A stretch of 64,000 nucleotides of DNA, taken from assembly GCA_022749755.1 (NCBI GenBank), contig CM040441.1, forward strand, positions 20,833,475 through 20,897,474, given 5' to 3'. Every line of letters starts with the position of its first letter. Position 1 is the first letter of the stretch. The translations under genes were made by a program, and so were the position numbers. Shown piece by piece: positions 12,541 to 25,539 of the stretch. The notes beneath the pieces are model-generated. The model was given only the letters and a program-made list of their open reading frames with translations, had not been told where the DNA came from and made no database searches. The stretch is from Azadirachta indica. Taxonomy: Eukaryota > Streptophyta > Magnoliopsida > Sapindales > Meliaceae.

Positions 12541-12835
12541 ATAATTATTATAATGTACGTACTAATATAGTTTATTAATTTTAATATATTATTATGATAG
12601 TATAATCAAAATTATTAATATAAATATTAATATATTATTTAAAAGAATATATATATCAAAATATTAATTTTTAAATTTTTTCTATTTTATAAAATAAATA
12701 ACTTAATTCTTATTTTCAGATATTTTAAAAAAAAACAAATATATCATTTAAATTTAAGTTTTCCGTTAGATTCAAATTTCAATCATATTTAAAGTTCAAA
12801 AAAATAAAATAAAACAAACCTGCCTTAATTCTAAA
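12540..12835. repeat. Dispersed repeat, copy 1 (matches 18550-18815)
   Basis: About 290 bp align in direct orientation with 18550-18815. Shared landmarks are 'tacgtactaatata' against 'tacatactaatata', 'ataatcaaaattatta', 'aatatattatttaaaag' and a late 'tttcaatcatatt' followed by an AGTTCA word and A-rich DNA. It is non-coding and may belong to an unclassified AT-rich transposon. Confidence 0.7.
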
Positions 12836-12839
12836 CATT

Positions 12840-15800
12840 GAGATCTATTTAATGGAAAATAGTTGCGAAAATTTCCTTAATTTATTGTGCTAAACAAAGC
12901 AACTTCTTTGATGACGTTTTGATTTCAAGTCCGGGTCATTTTCTTTTCTCTCTCAAATTTATCTGTGTTGTATATAAAGATCAGCTTAATTCTTGTTCAA
13001 ATCATAATGCATATGAAACTTAGATTGAAATTGTGTTTCATAGTGCCATCAATGTAGTGTTTTGGATTTTCAGAAATATTATTTTAGGATTTCCCTGTGT
13101 AATAAATGTCCACAAAGTGCACAGACACACACATTCATGGTACCATGATTGTTGGTTATAACGAGGACTAGGTTCATCATTATTATTAGCATATTATGTT
13201 ATGATATAAATTATCCCTATTTTAGAAGTACGCAGATTTCATATTCATTGAAATTTAAAATTCTAGATGAGGACCATTCAGGTTCTACTCATACATTTCA
13301 TTAATTTGACCAACAACAAATAAGTACTTAAGAGTTTAAAATTTATAAAGAGGAAGGATCACAGATCTATCTTTTTTTTTTTACACAAAATTTTATATTA
13401 TTTATAAGTCGTTAGATCTCTACGCAACTAATGGTTGAAATTGATTTTCATCGTATAATTAATACACTATAGTTAATATATATATTAGATTAAATTTAAA
13501 TTGCTAGGTGTACCTAATTACAATGGTCTATGATGTAAAGATGTGTAAAACAACCTCACATGAGCAATTATATGTGACTTTTTATTGCTTACAATACCTG
13601 AAACGTAATTCGTTCGTTTAATATTATTGTAAATTAAATACAAAGCAATAATTTCTATCTGATAGCTGGCTTGACTTTACACATATAGGCTTCTTCTTAC
13701 GCTTGTTGCTTGCTCAAGTTTTTGGTCGTCGTACCAGATCCAAGTAAGACTATAATATAAATTGTAAGAACTTTAAATGTTCCTATCGAAATTATTAATA
13801 TAAAACATGTTTTTTTCCACTGTTATCTTGTAATGACTTTGATGATTATATCTTTATTAAGAATTATTGAATTATTTCAATTTGGATCATTTGAAAACGC
13901 ATATGTATGGTAATTAGGAGCTCAAGTTTTAGTTTCACTCTTATGAAATTTTGGTGGCAACTCCTAATCTTCTTGGATACATAATAGATAACTATGTGCG
14001 ATTATACTGTCCTATTCACACATGGAATTGATAATTATGAGCTCGGTATACATACTTCATTTTGACAAATTAAGAACAAAAAGACACTAGTCCTTAGAGC
14101 ATTTCTCTTAATCTTAAAGCACTGCTTCTTAGAACAAATTTGCACTCAATAGAGCTAGCATTTAATTTCTTGCAGAATGTATAGAGCCAATTCGTTTATT
14201 CTTTTTATTTTCAAGCCAAAGAGAAGAACCAATGTATGTTTTAAAAATATTGTGCTATTTTGATCGCATGAATTTGCTCTTGTTATTTAGAGTGTAATAT
14301 TGGGTTTGTATTTGTGGATTTTTGCCTGATACGGTGATTTACAGTACTCGTAATGGAGTGTTTGTGTTTTGTGGTTTTGCTTGCTCTCTGGATTTTGCAT
14401 GTAATCGAGTTTATAATGGTGGTTTCAAGATTTATCTTCTGCTGCATGATCATGATTCAATGGAATTGATCGAACTTGATATATAATTAGATTGCAGGTA
14501 GAAATAATTACAGATTTCAAATATTCGTTTAATGGTTTCAATTTATATTATTACCAAAAAAAAAAAAAAAAAAACGAGTTACTTACTTTAGAAGGATATT
14601 TTCTTGATTAGTAGACTTGTTGTTTCCACTAAAACCACGACCAAGCTGATACATATAAAATTTCACAAATATCCTTTAATTTGCCACAAAATAAGAAATC
14701 TAGAAAAATTATTAGTATTAATAAATAAATGAGAAAATTAAATCTCACCAGTTGTATATAATTCTTAGCCAACCTACTAGAATTAGGCCAAAAAAAAAAA
14801 AAAATGAAAAACCGAATTGGCCTAGACCATAATTGATGAATTTGATTTGGTTTTGCATAATATTCAATTCAAGTTCAGTTCTAATTCTTAATAAACCAAT
14901 ATTTTTTGTGTATTAGTGAAAAACCCAAGCTGAGACAAAAATACTTTTTTAATAATTTAGTATTAAAACAGAAATATTTTGAGAAAGTTACAAATAAATT
15001 AAAGAGTTAAAAGGTCAAAACTTAAAAACCAAATTGAAACTCACAAGTTCCATTCGGTTCATATATGTTCAATTACGATCCAGTTTTTATTTATATTCAG
15101 CCCAATTCCAATTCTAAAAGTAAAAAGCTCAAAATTTTTTTGTCTTGTCTGATTTAGGCAGAATTTAAACCGAACCGAACTGTATCCAGCACTATAACCT
15201 ACTATATACATAAACAGCCAAAATACAAATGAACTTTGAAATTAAATGAATAATAAATTTAGTTTTCAGAAACTATTAATAGAATAAAATTCACAAACCA
15301 TGTACTTGAATTCAAAGGTGAGGCTAGAGGCCAAGCACATCATACTTTCAAAAATCTACTTCCAAATAATAGAACTTTAAGAGTTGAGGTTTTTTTTTTT
15401 TTTTTTTATTATTAATATTTTTATTTTTCGGACGGCAGCGTTTTTTTTTTAATTATTATAATTATCAAGAATGTTAAATATTAATAATTGCTACAAAAGT
15501 TTTTAAAGATTTGAATGAAAAATGCAAACTCAAGAGAGCGGGAAAGATGTGCTGGAAATTGAAATATGAGTATAAGAGAGTGTTTTATATAGGCTTTGTA
15601 ACGAAAATAATAAAGGAAAGAAAATATAGATAATAAATGTGAGATATTTACAAGTATGGCAATAATCCTATAGAAATATTTAGCATACTAAAGACACTTG
15701 ACACATAATCAAGCTGATATTATGACCTTCGTTATGTGATCAAATCATTAAAATATTCCACTTTCTTTGTGTTTAAATTAATTAAGATACATAGAAATCT

Positions 15801-16000
15801 TGTATGTATAAGTGTTTTGTGTTATTTATTGCTTATGCGTGCATGGGTTTATTTTTGTTATGATATAATAATTAAGCAGAAAAGAAAACAATTTGTTTCT
15901 GTAGTTCATGAGTATATTGAGTTCAAACATTCACGGCTCATTCGTCTTTCTCTTTTATTATTGAGGGAAGAAGAAAACAAAATCCAGAATTTTTAGCTTA
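12840..16000. other. Intergenic with transposon scraps
   Basis: No gene is recognisable. A MITE-like patch at 13365-13510 belongs to the family seen at 26880-27090 and 48440-48690. A poly-A run occurs at about 14556-14574. An AACCGAAC-type MITE lies at about 14783-15200. Long T runs occur at 15391-15408. An 86-codon frame at 15736-15996 has no family resemblance and is probably chance. Confidence 0.6.
14783..15200. mobile_element. AACCGAAC-type MITE remnant
   Basis: Repeated AAACCGAA, TTTGGTTTTG, GTTCAGTT and GAACCGAACTG words, mostly in inverted pairs, resemble the hAT-like MITE at 8368-8845. Terminal repeats are not clear, so the ends are approximate. Confidence 0.5.
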
Positions 16001-16079
16001 ACAAGCCAACCAAATTAAGCAACACCATACTAATTGGATCTCAATAACAAAATATATTCTGCAAAAGCACAAGCTAAGG

Positions 16080-16260
16080 ACAACAAAAAACAGAGCAATC
16101 TTCTTCTTGGTGATAAGGGTACTGTTGTTTTGTCATATTTTTTGTTGTTGTTGTTTCCGTTTTGGCTTGTTTTCACTGTTTTTATAACATAATACTGCTA
16201 TAAACCTTCTCGAATCTGAATTAGAGTATGGCAATATAATTGCTTGTACGATTTAATATT
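16080..16260. repeat. Segment shared with WAK upstream region (copy 1)
   Basis: It aligns in direct orientation with about 47352-47515. Landmarks are 'ttcttggtga', a 'tgttgtt'-rich tract, 'ttttataacataatactg' and 'tataaaccttct'. Together with 17580-19090 it shows that 16-19 kb is paralogous to the DNA upstream of the kinase gene at 50.6 kb. Confidence 0.75.
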
Positions 16261-17221
16261 AAAATCATTTTCAAGTTGACACGCAGTAAGTGGACAAATG
16301 ATGCTAGTCTCTTTAAATTTCTCTGTATGTAAATGAAGTAAATGTCGTTATTCAGAATCCAACTTACTTTCATAAATTAGTGCACAAAATATTTTATTGC
16401 AAGATTTCAGAATTTGTCAAAATACTTTGTTTTATGGCAACAACTTCACCGTTTAATTGGTAAAACTTCCACTTTTCCATTTCTTCTTTTGGGTTAATTT
16501 TGACTTTCTATACATTGAATTGACACATATTATAATTAATCATAATTTATTATAAGTGATCGACGTGCTTTTAGACCAATAATTTGGATTATTTAAATTA
16601 TTGTTGATTAAATTACTCATTACTACTTTAGTTATAAAATTTTCAATTTAATATTGATTGTAATAAATGTAATTTAAAATGACTCTCGGTAATTTATCGA
16701 TTGTATACATAGTTGTATAATATTTCGGAAAACAATTGCCTTCCAATAGATTTTCGATACTCTATTTAAAAAATTTAGTTGATTACCATTATGAATAATG
16801 TGAAAAGTATGGTAGAATATTATCTAATTTATGAATAATAGAGTTGACCAGAAAGACAAGATGAAATAGAAATTTCCTTTTAAAAGAAATAAGAACTTTT
16901 TAATTTACTTAAGGATAATTTTAGTTTGAACAACTAAATATGATCGTATTAAATAATGATGTAATATATGGTCACTTTTAGAGTTTATCAAATATTAGGG
17001 TTTATATAGTCTAGAAATTGTTCTTAAACATAGTATGGAAGGTTTTGAACACGCTCAAGTTATCCCAAATTCTTCAAGTAACAAGTTGATTGATTTTGGG
17101 TGAGATTTATCACTTTCATCTAAAAATTAAAAACAAAAAAAGTCTAGAAAGTCTAAGCTTGAACAATTCTCACTTTTTGATACAGCTGTTGTGCAAACGA
17201 TACAAGCAAGCCTTACAAACC

Positions 17222-17398
17222 ATGAAAGTTTCTTCTGAAACTGATTGTCTATTGTTCAAGCTCAGCCCTTGAAGCCTATCAAAATTGACTGCGTTTGCAT
17301 TCATACTCTGCATTCTTTTCGCTGTCATGTTAAGTTTATCTGCAAATGCCAGTCATCAGAATTTTGTCCACCGACTGATCAAATATCGTATTCTATGA
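17222..17398 (+). pseudogene. Possible secreted-peptide exon with an in-frame stop
   Basis: An ATG at 17222 opens a frame of 16 codons, then a TGA at 17270-17272, then a further 41 codons to a stop at 17396. The second part begins with a strongly hydrophobic stretch (L-T-A-F-A-F-I-L-C-I-L-F-A-V-M-L) ending in S-A-N-A-S, which looks like a signal peptide and cleavage site. I do not recognise a family. It may be a decayed first exon of a small secreted protein or membrane receptor, or chance. Confidence 0.25.
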
Positions 17399-17803
17399 GG
17401 TACGTAAGTGTATATGTAGAATAATCATATAACGCCTCGTGAATAAAGTTTAGGATGTAGGTAAATGAACCTATCAATAACAAGAGCGCCGATGTTCCAA
17501 TTTTGACTATCAACAGCCCGAAATTTTGACTGAGAATGTAAAAATATATTTTCACCAACATACAATTAAAAATGAATTAAAATTGGTCCGAATGACTAAG
17601 AGCCTGTGAGCCCCATATATGTAAAAAAAATTTATCATCCTTAACAAACCATAAGAGAAATGATGGAAATGCATTTTTCTTTTTATCGTCACAAAAATAT
17701 TCATATTATAATCATATGATTACAATACTAAATGAAAAATATAATTTATCATATAAAAAATAAAATTATGTATTATAAACCTAAAATAATGTTTGCATGT
17801 CTA

Positions 17804-18070
17804 TTGCAAGAGAAACTGACTCAATGCATGCATAAAATTCTGATCGGTTGTTGTACTTAATAAAGACTTTTATATATTATTAGTAGAAAATAAAAGTTTA
17901 TTTTTCTTTTAAAAATTTTTGCTTAATGCAAAAGGTTAGCGTGACATCATTAATTTATATTCCAAGAAATTATCATACATAATTCGTCTATTTACATTCT
18001 ACTTGTACATAACTAGCAACTTTTCACACTTTTCAAATATATGTGTGTGACTTTTTTTCTTATTTTTCAG
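17804..18070. repeat. WAK-flank array module a, copy 1
   Basis: Landmarks are 'ttctgat(t/c)ggttgttgta', 'ttagcgtgacatcat' and 'acttttcaaatatat'. The same ordered landmarks recur at about 23655-23860 and 25127-25320, giving three copies of one non-coding module. Confidence 0.75.
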
Positions 18071-18549
18071 ATTAGTCTCTCATTCTCAACTTCATATTAA
18101 GGGATCGTTTTTTTTTTTTTTTTTTTCTTTTTGACTAAAGTCTAAATATAGTTATTCACATATTTAAAAATTGTTTATTTTTTAACTTATATCTAAATAT
18201 TTGTTCAAAATATTTAAATATAATTAAATTAAAGTTTTTGACGTAAATCTAAATAAGTAAATATCTGAATAATTTTATATTTTTACTTTTCAAAAATATC
18301 CCTATTTTATTAATTTATTTATTAACAAATTAAACTATAATTAACTATTTTTGACTTATTTTGGGTCCCCTCTACTTGTCTTTTTAATTTTATTTATTTT
18401 ATACTTTAATTATTACAATAAATTTATATATTTACATAATTACAACTATATTATAATATAACATTATTTTTATTTAATTTTTATTAATCTTTGTATCATC
18501 GATTGTAAATTTTTTTTTTTCAAAAAAATCATATATCAAATAAATAAAC

Positions 18550-18815
18550 AATATACATACTAATATAATCTATTAATTTTTTATCTACTATTATGGGAAT
18601 ATAATCAAAATTATTATGAATACAAGTATATTATTTAAAAGGATATATATGTTAAAAATCATTTTTCACACTTTTTATTTTGTCAAAATAAATAATTTAA
18701 TACTTATTTTTAAATATTTTAAAAAAAAAAAATAAACATATTATGCAAACTTATATTTCACTTAAATTCATATTTCAATCATATTCAGAGTTCAGATAAA
18801 AAAACAAATGTTGCC
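18550..18815. repeat. Dispersed repeat, copy 2 (matches 12540-12835)
   Basis: This is the second copy of the AT-rich non-coding repeat at 12540-12835. It sits between two blocks that match the upstream flank of the WAK-like gene. Confidence 0.7.
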
Positions 18816-19189
18816 TAAGAATAAAAAGTTTTCAATCCTTTGCAATATTTAAAAATTTTGTTCTAGTAATGATTGCCTTACAAATTCAAAATAAAAAAAT
18901 ATTTTTCTACAGCATCATAAATTACGATAACTTGATCATTTTTGTAAATATGTAGGAGAAACTATTAGCTAGTTTAGTTATTTTTTTTCATAATATATTT
19001 ATTATTTATAATTGACATTCAAAATTCAACAAAGCACATGTAAAAGTAATTATTTTTATTTTTATTTATTTAAAGAATAGATAGCTTGTCCACGCTTTTG
19101 TTGTTCTGAAGATGTTAATTATTTATTTGAAAGTTGTGATTTTGCTAGCTTGCTTTGGCATTGGCTAGCTTCCCATTTCCGGATCACTC

Positions 19190-20000
19190 TTCAGCAAACG
19201 AGTTCGGTAATAGAGCTGTGGGAGGGCTATTGTTCGTAAGAGTCTTAGTCCCCAATTATATAATCTTTGGTTTATGGCTTCTTATTGCATGTTTTATATG
19301 ATTTTTATTATTTATTGTTAATTTTATGATTTATTTATTTATTGTTTTGTTAATTTAATGATGATTTATTATTTATTATCTTGTTAATTATATTATTTAT
19401 TGTTAATTTTATGATTTATTTATTTATTATTTTCTTAATTAAATGCTTTATTATTTATTATTTTGTTAATTTTATGATTTTATTTTTATTACTTTGTTAA
19501 TTTAATAATTTAAATATATTTTTGAGAGTGTGGTTTAGTGTTTAATTATTTGTTTACCCCCAGAAAATCTATGAGATTTTGTCCAATAATCTTATGCTAT
19601 CCCAAACACACATTGTTGCGTTAAAAACTTATATTTTCCTCGGTTATTTAATAAAGCTTCGCATTAGATAAATTTAGTTTTAATATAGATGACTATCGTT
19701 GCTATAAAATAGGCCATGAATATAGATATCATCAATAATGTTGCCACGACAGATACTTTTATAACTATTCATTACTAATAATAATTTTTTATTTTATTTT
19801 TAAAATTATAATTAAAAACTTGGACAGTATTTTAAAAAAAAATATGTGAATAAAAAGCACTTTACATTTTTAACATTGAAAAGTCGGACATCGAAAAACT
19901 TTTCTTACAATTCTTCAATAAGTGCTCTTGGTTGTGGTCCCCTCTACTTCCTTATATCTATTTCCTAAATTAAACCATCGTTCATTTTTGTGTTAAAAAC
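19190..20000. repeat. AT-rich repeat and module b, copy 1
   Basis: Positions 19290-19510 are low-complexity DNA built from 'atttattattttgttaatttt' variants, as at about 21970-22110 and 22440-22720. Then come 'aataatcttatgc', 'ggttatttaataa' and 'cttggttgtgg' landmarks (19587-19950), repeated in order at 22795-23160 and 24318-24670. Confidence 0.7.
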
Positions 20001-21700
20001 CAACTTTTCAGTGTTGATTTTCTTATCGCCTTTTTAGTTGAATTTTGACAACTATGTTATGATTGCTAGTTTCATAGAGTAAACAAATTAATTATAAGTA
20101 AAGCTGGAGCAATCAACTTTTCATATAATTATTACCTTTTGTGAATAATAATTACCTTATTCCAATAACTTTCTTAAAATCAGCTTCAAGGGTATGGATG
20201 CTTCAACTACTTGTGGAAATTAAATATTCATCCTTTAATTCGATGTAAAAAGTTTAGACTTCTTATTTGGCTTCAAGTTTAACTCTTTGGTAGCGATGGC
20301 AAATATGTATCGTAGGGTGGTGCATGGATATGAATTTAGTTATTGGAATAAAGAGTGTGAAAATTTAGTTGAAGACTAAGGACTAATTAAGATATGAGGG
20401 CCATACGTGGACATATCTAGAGGAAACAAAGAAAGGTAGCAAATGATGTAATTAAAGAGCTACACACTTGGCTATCCTAACGAAAAAAGAGAAGGTAGAC
20501 ATCCTCCTACAGAGACTCTTGGGAGGAATTTCCCTCATATATTTCTCCTATATATGTGAGAATAGATAACTCACATTCTGTGCACAAAATTTTTACTTGG
20601 ATATAACTATTAGAATCCTTGTGTAGAGGTTTTAGTAGAACCCTAACTGTAATGTTAGTATTTTAGAAAAAAAAAAATGAGAGAGAAAAGAGAAGAATAA
20701 AAACTTAGTTGAGTTTATGTATCATTTTATTGTTACTATACACAACTAATTTAATTTTTAGCATCCAACTATGCCTTAATGTCCGGATACATTGGATTAC
20801 TGAAAATTTCAAGCCTAAGTATTAGCATTAATACTCTTTTAAGTAATTTATTCAAGTTGCAGTAAAAAGAACACTGGTGTATTAATTGACCTAACAGGTA
20901 GCCTTTTGATGCATGCAAGAAATATAGTAGAACTATAATAGTTCTAGGATACACTTAAAATTTAAAAATTCTTGTTTGATTGTAATTTTTACAATCTTTT
21001 AGTCTAAATAAGATTTTACTTTATTAATTAACTCACACATAAATCCCCTATCCATAAGTAATTCACGTGTAATTAGGTTTGTAATAGACACTAGTATAAA
21101 GAAGTCTTTTTAATTCATCAGTTTCATGAAAGTAACTAATGGTATTTCTTTTCAATTCTTTCCTTTATTATTTATTTACCTCCTTTTTCAATTAAATAAA
21201 AGGAGAAATTGAATTCTATATGAAAAAAGAATTGATGTCACATAAGGATAAAGAAAAGAAAAAGGCTACGCTAATATCAGATTTTGCCTGTTATCAACCA
21301 ATAAAATTTTATGTTTGTGAGAAAATGTTATTTCTCTCTTCTTTTACCCTACTTATATGCCATTCATTTTTCCTAGGTTTATTAGAATTTTAATCATAGT
21401 TGAATTCTAATTAAGATATACTAGGTTATTTGACCTTTTACTGGGCCTATTTAGATTAACTGATTTGGCTTTAGTTGAGATAAATGCTATTTCATCAACC
21501 AAATTTTCCCTTTCTATTCTCATCATGGGTCTGACTTGTTGTTTATGGGCTTTGTCATGATATCGAGTTGCAGCGGTTTTTAAGACATAGGAAAATAAGG
21601 TCTAACATGTGTTTCGACTGGAATGAATACTAATCCTATGAATCATGAGTGATATCGATTCAACTTTATATTTATAATGAACGATTGATCATACAACGAT
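20000..21700. other. Intergenic, possible LTR-like sequence
   Basis: No gene is seen. The stretch 20300-20760 holds regulatory-looking words (ctcctatatatgtg, a purine run, aagagaagaataaaaac) reminiscent of an LTR U3-R-U5, but I found no matching second LTR, primer-binding site or TG/CA ends. The stretch 21240-21560 is less AT-rich and also unassigned. Confidence 0.45.
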
Positions 21701-23339
21701 AATAATGGTACTGTCGCATAAATAAAGTATTTAAAAAAAAGAATTTCAATAATATTCATGAAAACCCAAACAGTTGGTAACCACCAACTACCAACGGCGA
21801 TAACTGGTTAATTGTTATGGGCGACAGCCATGGCACACTTTTACAATTTTTTTCATTAACACTTTGAATTATTTAATTATTAATTACAAAAAATTTAATA
21901 TAACAAAACAAAAAAGTTTATATAATTAATATTTTTATAGCACAATCACATAGCAAAATATAATTGTGTATTAAATTTTATTATTTTGTTAATTTCATTA
22001 CTCATTGTTAATTTTATGATTTATTTATTTATTGTTTTGTTAATTTTATTATTTATTTGTCTATGTCTTGTTGATTTAATGATTTAATGACTTATTGTTT
22101 ATGATATTTGTTAATTTTATGATTCTATTATTTATTATTTTAATAATGGGCCAACAACAGTTAGCAATGGTCGACTATGGTAGTCAATCTAGCTGTAAAT
22201 TGTTCAATAAAAAGATGACATTTATTATAATGACATGTAAGTATCACATGTTTTTTGACGCAATCATGAGAGTAAATCAATAATTGTCCTAAAAAATAAA
22301 ATTTTTTTGTTATTAACTCTTGAATTATTTAATTTTAATTAAAAGTAATAATTATCATAAAATATAAAAATATGTTTTATATAACTGATATTTTTTGGTA
22401 CAATCACAAAACAAATATAATCTTTTTTTATTAAATTTTATTATTTTGTTAATTTTCTTATTAATTATTAATTTTATGATTTATTTATTTTACTGTTTTT
22501 TAATTTAATGATGATTTATTATTCATTATTTTGTAAATTTTATTATTTATTTTTAATTTTATGATTTATTTATTTGTTAATTTAATAATGATTTATTATT
22601 TATTATCTTGTTAATTCTATTAGTTTTTGTTAATTTTATGATTTTTTTTTGTTGATTTAACGATTTTTTGTTTGTTATGTTTGTAAATTTTATTATTTAT
22701 TACTTTGTTAATTTTGTAATTTAAATACATTTTCGATTATATGGTATAGTGCTTAGTTACCTTTTTACACCCAAAAAATCTACAAGAATTTGTCCAATAA
22801 TCTTATGCAATCGCAAACATGCATTCATGTATTAAAAACTTATCTTTTCATTGGTTATTTAATAATGCTTTGCGTAGGATAAATTTAGTTTTAATAGAGA
22901 TGAATATCATTGCTATAAAATAGACCATGAATATAGATATCAACTAATGTTGCCAAGAGGAATTCTTATAGTTTTATTCCATGTGATCACTTAGAAGATA
23001 GAATATGAATGCTATAAAATATCAATTAATAGTTTTTGTTACAAATATTAACTTTTTATTTTACTTTTTAAATTATAATAAAAAAATTGAATAAAATGAA
23101 ATTACCTTACATTTTAAAAATTGCAAAGTCCCATATCAAAAATGTTTTTCGAAAATTCTACAAAATTTGCCAGTGACAGCAAATATAGAAAAAACTGAGT
23201 TTGCGTTGATAGGTGATATTCTAGTTACCGTTTTGACAAGAAACCGTATAAATGACAAAGATTGGAAAAAGGATGTGGAAAATCAGCCAATAAAGACAAA
23301 GCTAGACTAAGACTAAGAGGGCTGTGGGCATCTATAGAC

Positions 23340-23346
<7 letters not shown>

Positions 23347-23370
<24 letters not shown>
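23347..23370. repeat. (AT)n microsatellite
   Basis: Twelve uninterrupted AT units inside the array unit. The homologous place in the next unit (~24830) lacks it. Confidence 0.9.
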
Positions 23371-23529
23371 GTGGCTTTAAAGAACGAGTGAATCAAAAGA
23401 CTAAGAGAGTAGCACGGATGTATGTAGACAATATATACGACTTATTGGAAAAAAAAAGAACGTGGAAATTAAATTCATTGATAAGGACTATGACTAAGAG
23501 GAGAGGAGCGCACAATTTCTCATAGCAAA

Positions 23530-23640
23530 TATTCCAAAGAAAGGGAGAAGGAGATAGAATGAATACACGGCTTGGCTATATGCATATTCAACGCTTTGGT
23601 GGCTATGAGCATCTGTCCAGAAATAAACTGTGGAATTTTA
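23530..23640 (+). pseudogene. WAK-like first-exon relic, unit 1
   Basis: This stretch parallels the relic at 24960-25080, which in turn resembles the start of the WAK-like gene at 50586. It has 'gggagaaggagatagaatgaatac', but the coding frame after the ATG is not preserved. It is a relic of a leader and signal-peptide exon. Confidence 0.5.
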
Positions 23641-24959
23641 CTCCATTTACATGCGAAATTCTGATTGGTTGTTGTATTTAAAAAAGATTTTCCTATATTA
23701 GTAGTAGAAAATAAAGGTTAATGCAAAGCGTTAGCGTGACATCATCATTAATTTATGTTCTAAAAAATTATTCTACGTAATTGCTCTATTTATATTCATA
23801 TTTATATATAATTAATAACTTTTCATACTTTTCAAATATATCTGTATCATTTCTTTTTTAATTTATTCTCTTTCTTAACTTCATATTAAAAATAAAAAAT
23901 TTACATTGAGAGTACAATAAGAATTCTAATGATATTCGTAGTAACAATCATGGTCAATAATAATTAGCAGTATTTTGTAATGAACCTACTTGTAAAGTTA
24001 CTCAATTGAAAGATGACACGTGTTATAATTATATGTACATATTGCAGGCTTTTGACGCAATCACAAGAGTAAATCAGTGCTAAAAAGTAACAATTATTGT
24101 TATTAACACTTTTGAATTATTTAATTATTAATTAAAAGTAATAATATATAATAAATAGTAAAATATTTTTTACATAATTAATATTTTACAGTATAATCAC
24201 ACACCAGATATAGTGTTGTATTAAATTTTATTATTTTATAATTTTTTATTACTTATTGTTACTTTTATAAATTATTTATTTATTTTTACTCTTAAAATCA
24301 GCGAGAATTTACCCAATAATCTTACGCAATCCCAAACATGCATTATTGCACTAAAAAATTATCTTCTCATCATTTATTTAATAAAACTTTGATAATTAAA
24401 TAAATTTAGTTTTAACGAATAATTTATCTTATGTAATTCCATGTGACGTAGAAGACAGAATATGATTGATATACAATATCAATTAATAGTTTTGCTTATA
24501 AATATTAATTTTTATTTTATTTTATTTTAAATTTATAATAAAAAATTGGATATTATTAAAAAAGGTGAATAAAATGAAAGTACCTTATATTTTAAAAATT
24601 GAAAAGTTGTATAACGAAAAAAAAAAGCTTTTTTTACTATTCTTCAATAAGCAGTCTTGGTTGTGGTGTCCTCTACTTTCTTTTCTCACTGTTTTTAAAA
24701 AATTCAACAAAATTTGCAAGTGTCAGCAAATATAGAAAATAATTGAGTTGGTTCTGAAAGGTGAAATTCTAGATTGCGTTTTAACCAAGTAACTATATAA
24801 GTGTCAGAGATTGGAAAAAGGATGTGGAAAATTTTAAGGCAGCGCCGATGTATGCAGACAATAAATATGAATTGTTGGAAAATGCAAACATGGAAATTAA
24901 ATTCGCTAATTGCTTATAAACACTATTACCAAGACGAGAGGACTACACAGTTTCTTATA

Positions 24960-25080
24960 GCAGCTATCCGAAAGAAAAGGGCAAGGGAGATACAATGAAT
25001 ACTCAGATGGGGTTGCACATCATTTTGTTGCTGCATGGCTATTGAATGCTTTGGTAGCTATGAGTATCTGTGCAGAAACT
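24960..25080 (+). pseudogene. WAK-like first-exon relic, unit 2
   Basis: From the ATG at 24995 the frame reads M-N-T-Q-M-G-L-H-I-I-L-L-L-H and then stops. The intact paralogue at 50586 begins [13 protein letters not shown]. The nucleotide match ('ggggttgcac(a/c)tcattttgttgct') extends past the stop to 'gcatctgtgc'-like sequence. The galacturonan-binding domain and kinase are not seen downstream. It is a truncated gene relic. Confidence 0.7.
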
Positions 25081-25539
25081 GAGAAAGCGGAAATACGAAA
25101 ATAAACGAAACTAAGGTTAATATAAATTTCTCATTTGTTGTTATATTTAATAAAAATTTTCCTATATTATTGGTAAAAAATTAAGGTTAATGCAAAATGT
25201 TAGCGTGACATCATTAAATAATGTTCTAAAAGATTATCCTGCCTATTAATCTATTTACATTCATACTTATATATATTAATAACTTTTCATCCTTTTCAAA
25301 TATATGTATGTCATTTTTTTCGCTTAATTCTTTTTCTCAGCTTCATACTAAAAATGAAAAATTTATATTGAGAGTTTAATAAAGATTCTAATAATATTTA
25401 TAGTAATTTAAAAAAAAAAACATTCGAAAATGTTCAATAACAATTAGCAATGGTCGGTGATGGTTGTCAACCTTGCTATAAGTTATCCAATCAAAAGATG
25501 ATAGTGTTATAATGGCGTATACGTATTGTCTTAAAATAT

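Larger units (their letters stand above)
17580..19090. repeat. Segment paralogous to WAK upstream flank (copy 1)
   Basis: The start (17580-17700) matches 49270-49390: shared 'ggtccgaatg', 'tgagcc' and 'gcatttt' landmarks. The end (18890-19085) matches 49505-49700: shared 'catcataaattac', 'aacttgat', 'aaatatgtaggag' and 'gacattcaaaatt' against 'aacattcaaaatt'. In between, the copy here holds about 1.1 kb of extra DNA, including the 18550-18815 repeat. Confidence 0.7.
21770..25450. repeat. Tandem array of ~1.5-1.8 kb units with WAK-like exon relics
   Basis: A marker with 'caatggtcg', 'aaaagatgaca' and 'aatttaattaaaag' words occurs near 22155, 23935 and 25430, with a weaker one near 21780. Between markers the same order recurs: an AT-rich tract, module b, 'cagcaaatatagaaaa', 'gattggaaaaaggatgtgg', a WAK first-exon relic, then module a. 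Spacing is about 1.78 and 1.5 kb. This is a short tandem array of diverged units, not coding today. Confidence 0.72.
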
